From an uncultured Prevotella sp. (GTDB taxonomy: Bacteria; Bacteroidota; Bacteroidia; Bacteroidales; Bacteroidaceae): a DNA stretch of 5,570 bases. Below the pieces are notes generated by a model that was given only the letters and a program-made list of their open reading frames with translations, was not told the origin of the DNA and ran no database searches. The DNA lies in contig CALBYK010000265.1 in assembly GCA_937889855.1 (NCBI GenBank), positions 1-5,570 on the forward strand, read 5' to 3'. This document shows positions 1 through 5,570 of the stretch, in pieces; position 1 is the first letter of the stretch, and each line of letters opens with the position of its first letter. The position numbers were made by a program, and so were the translations under genes.

Positions 1-115
1 CATCGACGACCCTGACGACAGCTATGGATGGCTGCTGGAGCATGGCGCGAACATCATATTCAGCGACAATCCGATGCAACTGTTGAGATACCTTGAGAAG
101 AAAGGACGCAGATAA
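1..115 (+). CDS. Glycerophosphodiester phosphodiesterase, C-terminal end only (5' truncated by window)
   Basis: Only the last 37 codons are present; the frame starts at base 2 and stops with TAA at 113-115. The visible tail contains DDPDDSYGWLLEHGANII, then a SDNP motif and a final LLRYLEKKG. It aligns by hand with the C-terminus of the next gene (DPNKGYGYLIDTLGARII, TDRP, LIEYLRSRG), with about 15 identities over 36 positions. In the GDPD TIM-barrel family this segment is the last strand and helix, where the -G-A-x-x-I-x-T/S-D-x-P- pattern is typical. It is therefore read as a paralog of the downstream GDPD in a tandem pair, 29 nt upstream of it and probably co-transcribed. The catalytic N-terminal half lies outside the window, so activity and export cannot be judged. 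The assignment rests on homology to its neighbour. Confidence 0.8.
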   Translation, partial: IDDPDDSYGWLLEHGANIIFSDNPMQLLRYLEKKGRR

Positions 116-144
116 TAAAATAAAACGTTATAATTAAAAATAAA

Positions 145-1044
145 ATGAAACAGAAATTATTGTTATTCGTCTTGGCAATCATTTGCAGTGCCGGCATGTT
201 CGCGCAGAACAGGGCCGACCAAATACGCAAGAAACTTCTTTCACGCGACGAGTCGTCGGTGATAGTCGCCTCTCACCGTGGCGACTGGCGCAATTTCCCG
301 GAGAACTCACTTGAGGCGATAGACAATGCCATTAAGATGGGGGTTGATATAGTGGAAGTCGACTTGCAGCGCACAAAGGACGGCGTGCTTATCCTAATGC
401 ACGACCCTAAGATTGACCGTACGACAACCGGCAAGGGGGTTATTGCGGAGTTGCCGTATGACTCTATAGCCAAGACACATCTGAAGAACGGATGCAACAT
501 TCGCACAATCCATCGTGTGCCGACTCTTGAGCAGGCCCTGCTTCACGCCAAGGGAAAGATTATGCTCAACCTCGACAAGGCCGACCGCTATTTCGACCAG
601 GTTTATGCTCTGCTGCAGAAGACCGGCACGACGAAACAGATAATAATGAAAGGCAACAAGTCGGCTGAAGAGGTGAAGAAACTGTACGGCAGCTATCTGA
701 ATGATGTAATCTACATGCCGATCGTTAACCTTGACAAGAAGAACGCCGAGCAGCAGCTGAACATGTTCATGAAGGACATGAACCCCGTGGCTTTCGAGCT
801 GCTCTTCAAGTCGGATTCCAATCCATTGCCGCTTCGTGTGCCGAAAATCTTCAACCACAAGTCGCTGATTTGGTATAACACCCTTTGGGATACTATGGCA
901 GGAGGTCATGATGACGACATGTCGCTGTCAGACCCTAACAAGGGATATGGTTATCTGATAGACACCCTTGGCGCAAGAATCATACAGACTGACCGTCCGC
1001 AGTACCTCATTGAGTATCTGCGCTCACGTGGCCTTCACGATTGA
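145..1044 (+). CDS. Exported glycerophosphodiester phosphodiesterase (GDPD family)
   Basis: The 299-residue protein should hydrolyse glycerophosphodiesters (deacylated phospholipid head groups) to sn-glycerol-3-phosphate plus an alcohol, outside the inner membrane. Residues 1-20 form a signal peptide (basic start, LLLFVLAII core, likely cleavage after MFA before Gln21). Cys14 lacks a good lipobox, so a soluble periplasmic protein is more likely than a lipoprotein. The GDPD signature is clear: HRG at 44-46 (catalytic His44), PEN at 52-54, EVD at 71-73 (metal ligands Glu71 and Asp73), DG at 79-80, HD at 86-87 (second catalytic His86) and DRTTTG at 91-96. The third acidic site usually reads E-x-K; here LNLDKAD (141-147) stands in its place. 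The C-terminus has GHDDD (254-258) and QTDRP (281-285). The length is normal for a single-domain GDPD. The ATG follows an A/T-rich stretch without a Shine-Dalgarno site. It lies 8 nt before the transporter gene. The family is certain; the exact substrate is inferred. Confidence 0.95.
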   Translation: MKQKLLLFVLAIICSAGMFAQNRADQIRKKLLSRDESSVIVASHRGDWRNFPENSLEAIDNAIKMGVDIVEVDLQRTKDGVLILMHDPKIDRTTTGKGVIAELPYDSIAKTHLKNGCNIRTIHRVPTLEQALLHAKGKIMLNLDKADRYFDQVYALLQKTGTTKQIIMKGNKSAEEVKKLYGSYLNDVIYMPIVNLDKKNAEQQLNMFMKDMNPVAFELLFKSDSNPLPLRVPKIFNHKSLIWYNTLWDTMAGGHDDDMSLSDPNKGYGYLIDTLGARIIQTDRPQYLIEYLRSRGLHD

Positions 1045-1052
1045 ATTGAGAT

Positions 1053-2381
1053 ATGTGGAATAAGATAAAATCATACTACACGATACCCTCGCCGGCGTCG
1101 GAACCCGACACCGACGAGAGACGCTTCAAGCGTGTCAGACTGCTCTCGTTTCTCACCGCGACACTGGGCTACGGCATGTACTATGTGTGTCGCCTGAGCA
1201 TGAATGTCATAAGAAAACCTATGGTGGAGGACGGAATTTTCACGGAGACCCAGATTGGAGTCATCGGCTCATGCCTGTTCTTTACATACGCGATAGGAAA
1301 GTTCTGCAATGGCTTCATTGCCGACCGCAGCAATGTCAAGCGTCTGATGTCTACCGGCCTGCTCATATCGGCACTGATAAATCTGCTGCTCGGATTTACC
1401 GACTCATTCGTGGTGTTTGCCGTCCTTTGGGGCATCAATGGCTATTTCCAGTCTATGGGTGCTGCTTCTGGCGTCGTGTCGCTGTCGCGCTGGTTTGACA
1501 GTAGCAACCGTGGAACCTACTACGGCTACTGGAGCGCAAGCCATAATCTTGGAGAGGCGATTACATTCATATCAATAGCGATACTCGCCACGCGGTTCGG
1601 ATGGAGATACGGACTGATAGGAGCCGGCATTATTGGCATATGTTATTTCTTCGTCATGCAGTGGCTGATGAGGGATACGCCTCAGAAATATGGATTCCTG
1701 CTCGGCTCCGAAAGTGCAAGCGGGAAAAAGACTGACAACCACGACTTCAACAACAGCCAGAAAGAGGTGCTGCGCAATCCTGCCATTTGGATATTGGCTT
1801 TAGCAAGCGCATTCATGTACATAAGCAGGTATGCTGTGAACAGCTGGGGCGTGTTCTATCTGGAGACAATGAAGGGCTACAGCACGCTTGACGCGAGTTT
1901 CATTATCTCGATAAGTTCGGTGTGCGGCATTGTAGGCACCGTTGCTTCCGGGCTGATTTCAGACCGGCTGTTCAGAAGCTCGCGCAATGTTCCAGCGTTG
2001 CTGTTTGGACTGATGAATGTTGTGGCTCTATGCCTGTTCCTGCTTGTGCCAGGCGTGAATTTCTGGGTTGACGTTGTGGCAATGGTGTTGTTCGGCCTTG
2101 GCATAGGTGTGCTGATATGCTTCCTCGGCGGGCTGATGGCTGTCGACTTGGCTCCAAAGAATGCCGCTGGTGCCGCTCTTGGAGTGGTTGGCGTAGCAAG
2201 CTATATCGGAGCGGGCGTGCAGGACATTATGAGTGGCTTGCTTATTGAGGGCAACAAGCATGTTGTGAACGGTAGCGAAGTGTATGATTTCACATACATC
2301 AACTACTTTTGGATTGGAGCGGCATTGATGTCTGTATTGCTGACCTTGCTTGTATGGAACGCAAAACCACATGGAAAATAG
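1053..2381 (+). CDS. glpT: OPA-family MFS antiporter, probable glycerol-3-phosphate transporter GlpT
   Basis: The 442-residue, 12-helix inner-membrane protein belongs to the organophosphate:phosphate antiporter branch of the MFS, which exchanges external sugar or glycerol phosphate for internal phosphate. A cytoplasmic N-tail (1-29) precedes helix 1. The two phosphate-binding arginines known in E. coli GlpT (Arg45, Arg269) match Arg47 (YYVCRLSMN) and Arg259 (YISRYAVNSWG). Lys83 (GKFCNG) matches GlpT Lys80, and His164 (SASHNLG) matches GlpT His165. The family block GYFQSMG (130-136), LSRWF (144-148) and RGTYYG (153-158) is intact. The MFS loop 2-3 motif is reduced to GFIADR (87-92). A hydrophilic central loop (about 207-242) separates the two six-helix halves. 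It sits 8 nt after a GDPD gene that would make glycerol-3-phosphate, which favours GlpT over hexose-phosphate carriers (UhpT) or the UhpC sensor. The family is secure; the substrate is inferred from context. Confidence 0.9.
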   Translation: MWNKIKSYYTIPSPASEPDTDERRFKRVRLLSFLTATLGYGMYYVCRLSMNVIRKPMVEDGIFTETQIGVIGSCLFFTYAIGKFCNGFIADRSNVKRLMSTGLLISALINLLLGFTDSFVVFAVLWGINGYFQSMGAASGVVSLSRWFDSSNRGTYYGYWSASHNLGEAITFISIAILATRFGWRYGLIGAGIIGICYFFVMQWLMRDTPQKYGFLLGSESASGKKTDNHDFNNSQKEVLRNPAIWILALASAFMYISRYAVNSWGVFYLETMKGYSTLDASFIISISSVCGIVGTVASGLISDRLFRSSRNVPALLFGLMNVVALCLFLLVPGVNFWVDVVAMVLFGLGIGVLICFLGGLMAVDLAPKNAAGAALGVVGVASYIGAGVQDIMSGLLIEGNKHVVNGSEVYDFTYINYFWIGAALMSVLLTLLVWNAKPHGK

Positions 2382-2418
2382 AACCAGTCTGCTGATTGTT
2401 GTTTCAAAAAAGGAAAAT

Positions 2419-3699
2419 ATGAAAAACTTATTTTCGTTGTTTGTTATGTTGCTTTGTGCAAACACGGTCGCTGCACAGACTACCTTTGAGGATTTCTGCA
2501 GTGACTTGAACAAGTCGGGAGGCGTGTATTATTCCTATCCGACTCCGGCAAATGTATGCACACAAACACCTGAAGGTTTCAAGCCCTTTTATATAAGCCA
2601 TTACGGACGCCACGGTTCCAGGTATCTGCTGAGCCGCAGCAACTATGAGTATCCGCTTGAGATTTTGGAGAGAGCAGAGAAAAATGGTTGCTTGACCTCT
2701 GTAGGGGAGCGTGTGCTCGGGCATGTGAGAAAGATAAGTGCCGATGCCGACATGCGCTTCGGCGACCTTACGGGCATAGGCGTCGAACAACACCGTGGGA
2801 TAGCCGAGAGGATGTACAGAAATTATCCTGGCGTCTTTGTGAATGGGCGTAATGTATCTGCACGCACGACAATGGTGCACCGTTGTGCCATGAGCATGGC
2901 TGCGTTTTGTGACAAGCTGAAGGAACTCAGTCCTAAGCTGAACTTCGAGTTTGAGATGAGCGAGCGTAATATGGAATATCTGAATTTCAGCTCGCAAAAG
3001 TCACGACAGTTCTCCAACACCAAGACCGGGCCATGGGTGGAGGAATACCGTAAATTCGAGGAGGCGCATGTCAATGGCAACCGTCTGTGCAGCGTGCTGT
3101 TCGACGATTCGGAATTCGTCAGATGCGTGGTAAATCCGTCGCGCATCATGAAATCTCTATATCAGATAGCTGTTGACATGCAGGACTGCAGTCCTGAAAT
3201 AAATCTGCTGGAACTGTTCACTCCACAAGAACTGTTCGATCTGTGGCAGTGCGGCAACCTCAATTTCTACCTGCGCCATGCCAACTCTGCTCAAGGCAAA
3301 GGGATAGTGGTGGCAGACGAAATACCTTTGTTGGAGAACATTGTCTCAAGTGCCGATTCCGCGATAGCAAATCCGGAGATTGCCGCAACTCTGCGTTTCG
3401 GACATGATACGGTTGTCGTGCCTCTGTTGGCGGCATTGCAGATAGAAGACTTCGACGTGTCTGTATCCAATCCTGAAGAAGTGTATAGGCATTGGACTGA
3501 TTTCAAGGCTTCGCCAATGGCCGCGAACATACAGATTGTTTTCTATAAAAACAAGAAAGGCGAGGTGTTGTGCAAATTTCTTCACAATGAGCATGAGGTG
3601 CATGTGCCGGTAGAGACTGACAGCTGGCCATATTATGAATGGCAGAAGGTGAGAAGTTTCTGCAAGAAGCGAATCGAGACGTTAAAGCAAGACATTTGA
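2419..3699 (+). CDS. Exported histidine acid phosphatase (histidine phosphatase superfamily, branch 2)
   Basis: The 426-residue protein is predicted to hydrolyse phosphomonoesters through a phosphohistidine intermediate in the periplasm. It carries the RHGxR motif at 64-68 (HYGRHGSR; nucleophile His65, phosphate-binding Arg64 and Arg68). A further conserved Arg149 lies in the SARTTMVHR stretch (147-155), and the proton-donor HD pair is His329-Asp330 (RFGHD). The HD, rather than the HAE found in MINPP-type inositol-polyphosphate phosphatases, points to the acid phosphatase/phytase side of the family. The frame is open upstream to a TTG at 2350 inside the transporter gene. ATG 2419 is chosen because it directly begins a signal peptide (MKNLFSLFVMLLCANTVAA, cleavage before Gln20), follows an A-rich AAAGGAAAAT leader and avoids overlap. 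The gap from the transporter is 37 nt. Several cysteines are present (27, 47, 91, 156, 164 and others), so disulfides are possible. The true substrate (phytate, sugar phosphates, glycerol phosphates) cannot be read from sequence. Confidence 0.9.
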   Translation: MKNLFSLFVMLLCANTVAAQTTFEDFCSDLNKSGGVYYSYPTPANVCTQTPEGFKPFYISHYGRHGSRYLLSRSNYEYPLEILERAEKNGCLTSVGERVLGHVRKISADADMRFGDLTGIGVEQHRGIAERMYRNYPGVFVNGRNVSARTTMVHRCAMSMAAFCDKLKELSPKLNFEFEMSERNMEYLNFSSQKSRQFSNTKTGPWVEEYRKFEEAHVNGNRLCSVLFDDSEFVRCVVNPSRIMKSLYQIAVDMQDCSPEINLLELFTPQELFDLWQCGNLNFYLRHANSAQGKGIVVADEIPLLENIVSSADSAIANPEIAATLRFGHDTVVVPLLAALQIEDFDVSVSNPEEVYRHWTDFKASPMAANIQIVFYKNKKGEVLCKFLHNEHEVHVPVETDSWPYYEWQKVRSFCKKRIETLKQDI

Positions 3700-3773
3700 T
3701 AAGTCTGCATGACATATTTGCTTCATTTCGTCTGATTATACGACTAATTTGCAAAAAAAAAATATCGAAAAAT

Positions 3774-3804
3774 TTTGTGGTAATGTATTTTATTCGTATC
3801 TTTG
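3774..3804 (+). promoter_or_regulatory. Strong Bacteroidetes-type promoter (-33/-7, sigma-ABfr)
   Basis: TTTG at 3774-3777 and TATCTTTG at 3797-3804 match the Bacteroidetes primary-sigma consensus TTTG / TAnnTTTG exactly, with a 19-nt spacer inside the accepted 19-21 nt range. An A-rich block (3752-3772) sits just upstream and could act as an UP-like element. Transcription would begin roughly 4-8 nt after the -7 box, around 3808-3812. The nearest downstream gene start is about 270 nt away, with an intrinsic terminator in between. Confidence 0.8.
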
Positions 3805-3808
3805 CCGA

Positions 3809-3920
3809 CAGATAATTAATAACGCTAAAAGTAGCGAAGATTTTTTGATTTGTTTTAGTAGATTAGTTTTTAAGTAGTTTGTTTTTGAAAATCGGATGTC
3901 GGGAGACAGCCGATTTTTTT
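3809..3920 (+). ncRNA. Candidate small RNA (about 110 nt) or terminated leader
   Basis: A consensus promoter and an intrinsic terminator bracket about 110 nt that holds no complete ORF of useful length. The predicted RNA has a small 5' hairpin (CGCTA 3823-3827, loop AAAG, TAGCG 3832-3836). A U-rich, probably single-stranded middle (about 3841-3886) contains repeated TAGT/TTAG words. It ends in the terminator stem. I do not recognise it as a known family; it does not look like 6S RNA, tmRNA or SRP RNA. The alternative is an attenuated 5' leader for the gene at 4080, with read-through controlled by an unseen antiterminator. The 5' end is uncertain by a few bases and the strand is set by the promoter. 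Confidence 0.5.
3888..3920 (+). terminator. Intrinsic terminator with GNRA-type loop
   Basis: An 8-bp stem (AAAATCGG 3888-3895 with CCGATTTT 3910-3917) is followed by an A/G mismatch (3896/3909). A second 4-bp stem (TGTC 3897-3900 with GACA 3905-3908) is closed by the tetraloop GGGA (3901-3904), which fits GNRA. Seven consecutive T's (3914-3920) form the 3' arm and tail. The shape is that of a rho-independent terminator on the + strand. It would end transcripts from the promoter at 3774-3804 and could also stop read-through from the phosphatase gene 190 nt upstream. The A-tract on the 5' arm is short, so bidirectional function is less likely. Confidence 0.8.
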
Positions 3921-4030
3921 GTGCGTTTCATGGTCGTAAACATTATTGCCATATTTCTTGGTTTAGACACTTTTTCTTTGCTCTTGTCCTATTTTTACAT
4001 TATTCATTACTGATTGTCGATTTTTTGTTG

Positions 4031-4038
4031 TAATTTCG
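4031..4038 (+). promoter_or_regulatory. Possible -7 element for the membrane-protein/kinase operon
   Basis: TAATTTCG matches TAnnTTTG at seven of eight positions and is followed by CA, a context often seen at Bacteroidetes promoters. It lies 41 nt before the ATG at 4080, a plausible leader length. No good TTTG is found 19-21 nt upstream (the region around 4006-4011 reads ATTACT), so the -33 box is weak or absent. It is proposed because the terminator at 3888-3920 would otherwise leave the downstream genes without a promoter. Confidence 0.35.
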
Positions 4039-4079
4039 CAAAAGATACATTAAAAATCACAATATTATATTAATAGTTA

Positions 4080-4283
4080 ATGAAACGACTTTTAAATCCA
4101 AAGATATTGGTGCTGTTTGTCATCATATGTGTGGGTGCGTATGCACTTACCACCTCATTGTGCATAACGGCAGGTGTGGCCATACTGATGTTTGTGCTCG
4201 ACAGCTTGGTAGGAGCGTGGGCAGACAAGAAAGACAAGCAATATTTCTATAAAGACCAGGACGACAATGGAAAAACTGATTGA
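4080..4283 (+). CDS. Small hypothetical membrane protein (67 aa)
   Basis: No family is recognised. The protein has a short basic N-terminus (MKRLLNPK) and a hydrophobic segment at about residues 9-26. A brief break around TTS (24-26) leads to a second hydrophobic segment at about 27-47. The charged C-terminal tail (DKKDKQYFYKDQDDNG) is rich in Lys and Asp. This fits a two-helix inner-membrane hairpin with both ends in the cytoplasm, though one long kinked helix is possible. The ATG follows an A/T-rich leader as at other starts here. Its last 17 nt overlap the start of the kinase gene in a different frame, which suggests translational coupling and makes a chance ORF unlikely. A role linked to the kinase is inference from position only. 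Confidence 0.7.
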   Translation: MKRLLNPKILVLFVIICVGAYALTTSLCITAGVAILMFVLDSLVGAWADKKDKQYFYKDQDDNGKTD

Positions 4284-5570
4284 TTTATATAAGACATGGC
4301 ATGGCTCAGCCCCAGCCACGACAGAGCGTATAGCAGGAGCTGGCAGCAACCGTGAGTATTATCGTCTTTCAGATGAAGATGGAACAACCGTTATCGGCGT
4401 TGTCGGTACAAGCCGCGACGAGAACCATGCTTTCATATATCTGGCGGAGCATTTTGGAAAGCGCAAGCTCCCCGTGCCGCACATTCTTGCTGTTAGTGCC
4501 GACGGTTTGCGCTATTTGCAAACCGACCTTGGCAAGGTGTCGCTGTTCGATGCCATTCGTGGTGGACGTGAGGCTGGCGGAAGGTATAATCTTGAGGAGC
4601 AGGAACTGCTGAGGCGCACTGTCCGCCAACTGCCCAACATACAGATACGTGGAGCGCGTGGCTTGGACTGGCAGAACTGCTATCCTCAGCCCGAATTTGA
4701 CGAGGACAGTGTGCTGTTTGACCTCAACTATTTCAAATATTGCTTTCTGAAACCATCTGAGCTTGACTTCCATGAACTGAAACTGGAGGCAAATTTCCGC
4801 CTTTTTGCCAAGGACCTGACATCCGAGCCGACCGACTCGTTTCTTTATCGTGACTTTCAGGCTCGCAACGTGATGCTCGACGCAAATGGTAATCCTTTCT
4901 TCATCGACTTCCAAGGTGGTCGCAAGGGACCTTTCTATTACGACCTCGCCTCGTTTCTCTGGCAGGCGTCGGCACGCTATTCCAACAAGTTGCGCCGCGA
5001 GTTGGTGCGTGAGTACTACGAGGCGTTGAGCCAGTATACAGAGGTGCCGAGTGTGCGCCATTTTGTCAAGAGACTGAGTCTGTTTGTCCTCTTCCGCACT
5101 CTCCAGGTGCTTGGAGCATACGGTTTTCGCGGCTATTTCGAGCGCAAGAAGCATTTCCTCGATTCTATTCCTCCGGCAATGGACAACCTTCGCGAACTTT
5201 TGAAACTTGGTGAGGATGTGTTCCCGTATCCTTATATGATGGACATGCTGCGCCGACTGACCGAAATGCCGAAATACGCCCATATTGAGGAACCTGCCGT
5301 GTCGCGTGCCGACGGTTACAAGACTGCCGAGCGCAACGTGTATGCCTCGCATCCGCAGGACGGTCCTGCTACATTTTCAAAATATGACGGCAAGGGTCCG
5401 CTCAAGGTGCGTGTGTTCAGTTTCTCTTACCGTAAGGGAATCCCGGCCGACGAGTCGGGCAATGGTGGCGGTTATGTGTTCGACTGTCGCTCCACGCACA
5501 ATCCCGGCCGCTATGAACCATACAAGAAACTCACGGGTCTTGATGAACCCGTGATACGCTTCCTTGAGGA
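4267..5570 (+). CDS. APH/AmgK-like kinase fused to a RapZ C-terminal domain (3' end outside window)
   Basis: The frame is open from ATG 4267 to the window edge (434 codons plus two bases, no stop). Residues about 20-330 form a phosphotransferase (APH/choline-kinase fold) domain. It has a GAGSNREYYRL nucleotide-loop (24-34), YRDFQARNVM (194-203) as the catalytic loop with Asp196 and Asn201, IDFQGG (213-218) with the metal-binding Asp214, and YDLAS (225-229). The usual beta-3 lysine is not evident, as in AmgK-type anomeric sugar kinases. After a linker (about 340-378) comes the start of a RapZ C-terminal domain: VFSFSYRKGIP (383-393), GGGYVFDCR (400-408), NPGR (412-415) and LTGLDEPVI (422-430). 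These match E. coli RapZ blocks around GIP, YVFDVR, NP and MTGLDKPV. E. coli RapZ uses this domain to sense glucosamine-6-phosphate. The start overlaps the preceding gene by 17 nt. The kinase substrate is unknown; a cell-wall amino sugar is a reasonable guess. The RapZ nucleotide-binding domain is absent. Confidence 0.88.
   Translation, partial: MEKLIDLYKTWHGSAPATTERIAGAGSNREYYRLSDEDGTTVIGVVGTSRDENHAFIYLAEHFGKRKLPVPHILAVSADGLRYLQTDLGKVSLFDAIRGGREAGGRYNLEEQELLRRTVRQLPNIQIRGARGLDWQNCYPQPEFDEDSVLFDLNYFKYCFLKPSELDFHELKLEANFRLFAKDLTSEPTDSFLYRDFQARNVMLDANGNPFFIDFQGGRKGPFYYDLASFLWQASARYSNKLRRELVREYYEALSQYTEVPSVRHFVKRLSLFVLFRTLQVLGAYGFRGYFERKKHFLDSIPPAMDNLRELLKLGEDVFPYPYMMDMLRRLTEMPKYAHIEEPAVSRADGYKTAERNVYASHPQDGPATFSKYDGKGPLKVRVFSFSYRKGIPADESGNGGGYVFDCRSTHNPGRYEPYKKLTGLDEPVIRFLE

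Larger units (their letters stand above)
3700..4079. other. AT-rich intergenic region between two operons
   Basis: This 380-nt stretch separates the phosphodiesterase/transporter/phosphatase operon from the membrane-protein/kinase operon. In order, it holds about 70 nt after the phosphatase stop with no convincing terminator (only a weak TCGT/ACGA pairing near 3729-3743) and an A-tract (3753-3762). A strong Bacteroidetes promoter (3774-3804) follows, then a short CGCTA/TAGCG hairpin (3823-3836), a T-rich run and an intrinsic terminator (3888-3920). After that come about 110 nt of T-rich sequence without clear structure, and last a weak -7-like element (4031-4038) before the ATG at 4080. No credible protein-coding gene was seen in it. 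Confidence 0.8.

Noticed and set aside
1187..1498. A 103-codon + strand frame inside the transporter gene
   Set aside because: It is fully embedded in an intact OPA transporter frame with all key residues, and its translation has no coherent pattern.
2350..2418. Upstream extension of the phosphatase gene to a TTG at 2350 (or ATG at 2371)
   Set aside because: The extension would overlap the transporter's end and put a polar stretch ahead of an otherwise ideal signal peptide. ATG 2419 with its A-rich leader is the better start.
2028..2997. Minus-strand open frames across the transporter and phosphatase genes (2028-2513, 2428-2997)
   Set aside because: They lie opposite well-supported genes, have no recognisable motifs and carry Cys/His-rich translations typical of reverse-strand shadows.
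3729..3743. Possible terminator directly after the phosphatase gene (TCGT...ACGA)
   Set aside because: The stem is only about four pairs and there is no T-run after it, only an A-tract. The terminator at 3888-3920 is far better.
3896..4033. A 45-codon + strand ORF starting at an ATG inside the terminator and ending at TAA 4031
   Set aside because: Its start is buried in the terminator stem and its Phe/Leu/His-rich product mirrors T-rich intergenic sequence. It has no leader like those of the real genes. A small membrane peptide cannot be fully excluded.
4369..5352. A 327-codon open frame on the minus strand opposite the kinase gene
   Set aside because: The + strand frame from 4267 encodes recognisable kinase and RapZ motifs across the same bases. 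The minus-strand translation shows no domain or sensible composition (rich in His, Val and Leu scattered without pattern). It is open because of the codon bias of the real gene.

Overview
The window looks like chromosomal DNA from a Bacteroidales member (Bacteroides, Prevotella or Muribaculaceae-like). Three signs support this. No gene start has a Shine-Dalgarno site and several are preceded by A/T-rich leaders. The intergenic region carries a textbook Bacteroidetes sigma-ABfr promoter (TTTG, 19 nt, TATCTTTG). The protein set also fits: exported glycerophosphodiesterases, an OPA-family transporter, and a kinase fused to a RapZ C-terminal domain. All supported genes are on the + strand. I see no rRNA, tRNA, CRISPR array, insertion sequence or phage gene.

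Bases 1-3699 form a tight run of four genes with gaps of 29, 8 and 37 nt. They are the 3' end of one glycerophosphodiester phosphodiesterase (GDPD), a complete paralogous GDPD (145-1044), a GlpT-type organophosphate:phosphate antiporter (1053-2381) and an exported histidine acid phosphatase (2419-3699). Read together, this is a probable organophosphate-scavenging operon. The exported GDPDs would release glycerol-3-phosphate from phospholipid head-group diesters, the transporter would bring it in, and the phosphatase would strip phosphate from other monoesters.

Bases 3700-4079 are an AT-rich intergenic region. It holds a strong promoter (3774-3804) and, about 110 nt later, a clean intrinsic terminator (3888-3920), with no convincing ORF between them. 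The simplest reading is a free-standing small RNA of about 110 nt. A terminated leader or attenuator for the next operon is the alternative. A weaker -7-like element (4031-4038) may drive the downstream genes on its own.

Bases 4080-5570 hold a 67-residue, probably two-helix membrane protein of unknown function. It overlaps by 17 nt the start of a large gene that runs off the window. That gene encodes an aminoglycoside-phosphotransferase/AmgK-like kinase domain followed by the start of a RapZ C-terminal domain. This fusion and the candidate small RNA are the most interesting items here. The long open frame on the opposite strand across the kinase (about 4369-5352) is a codon-usage shadow.
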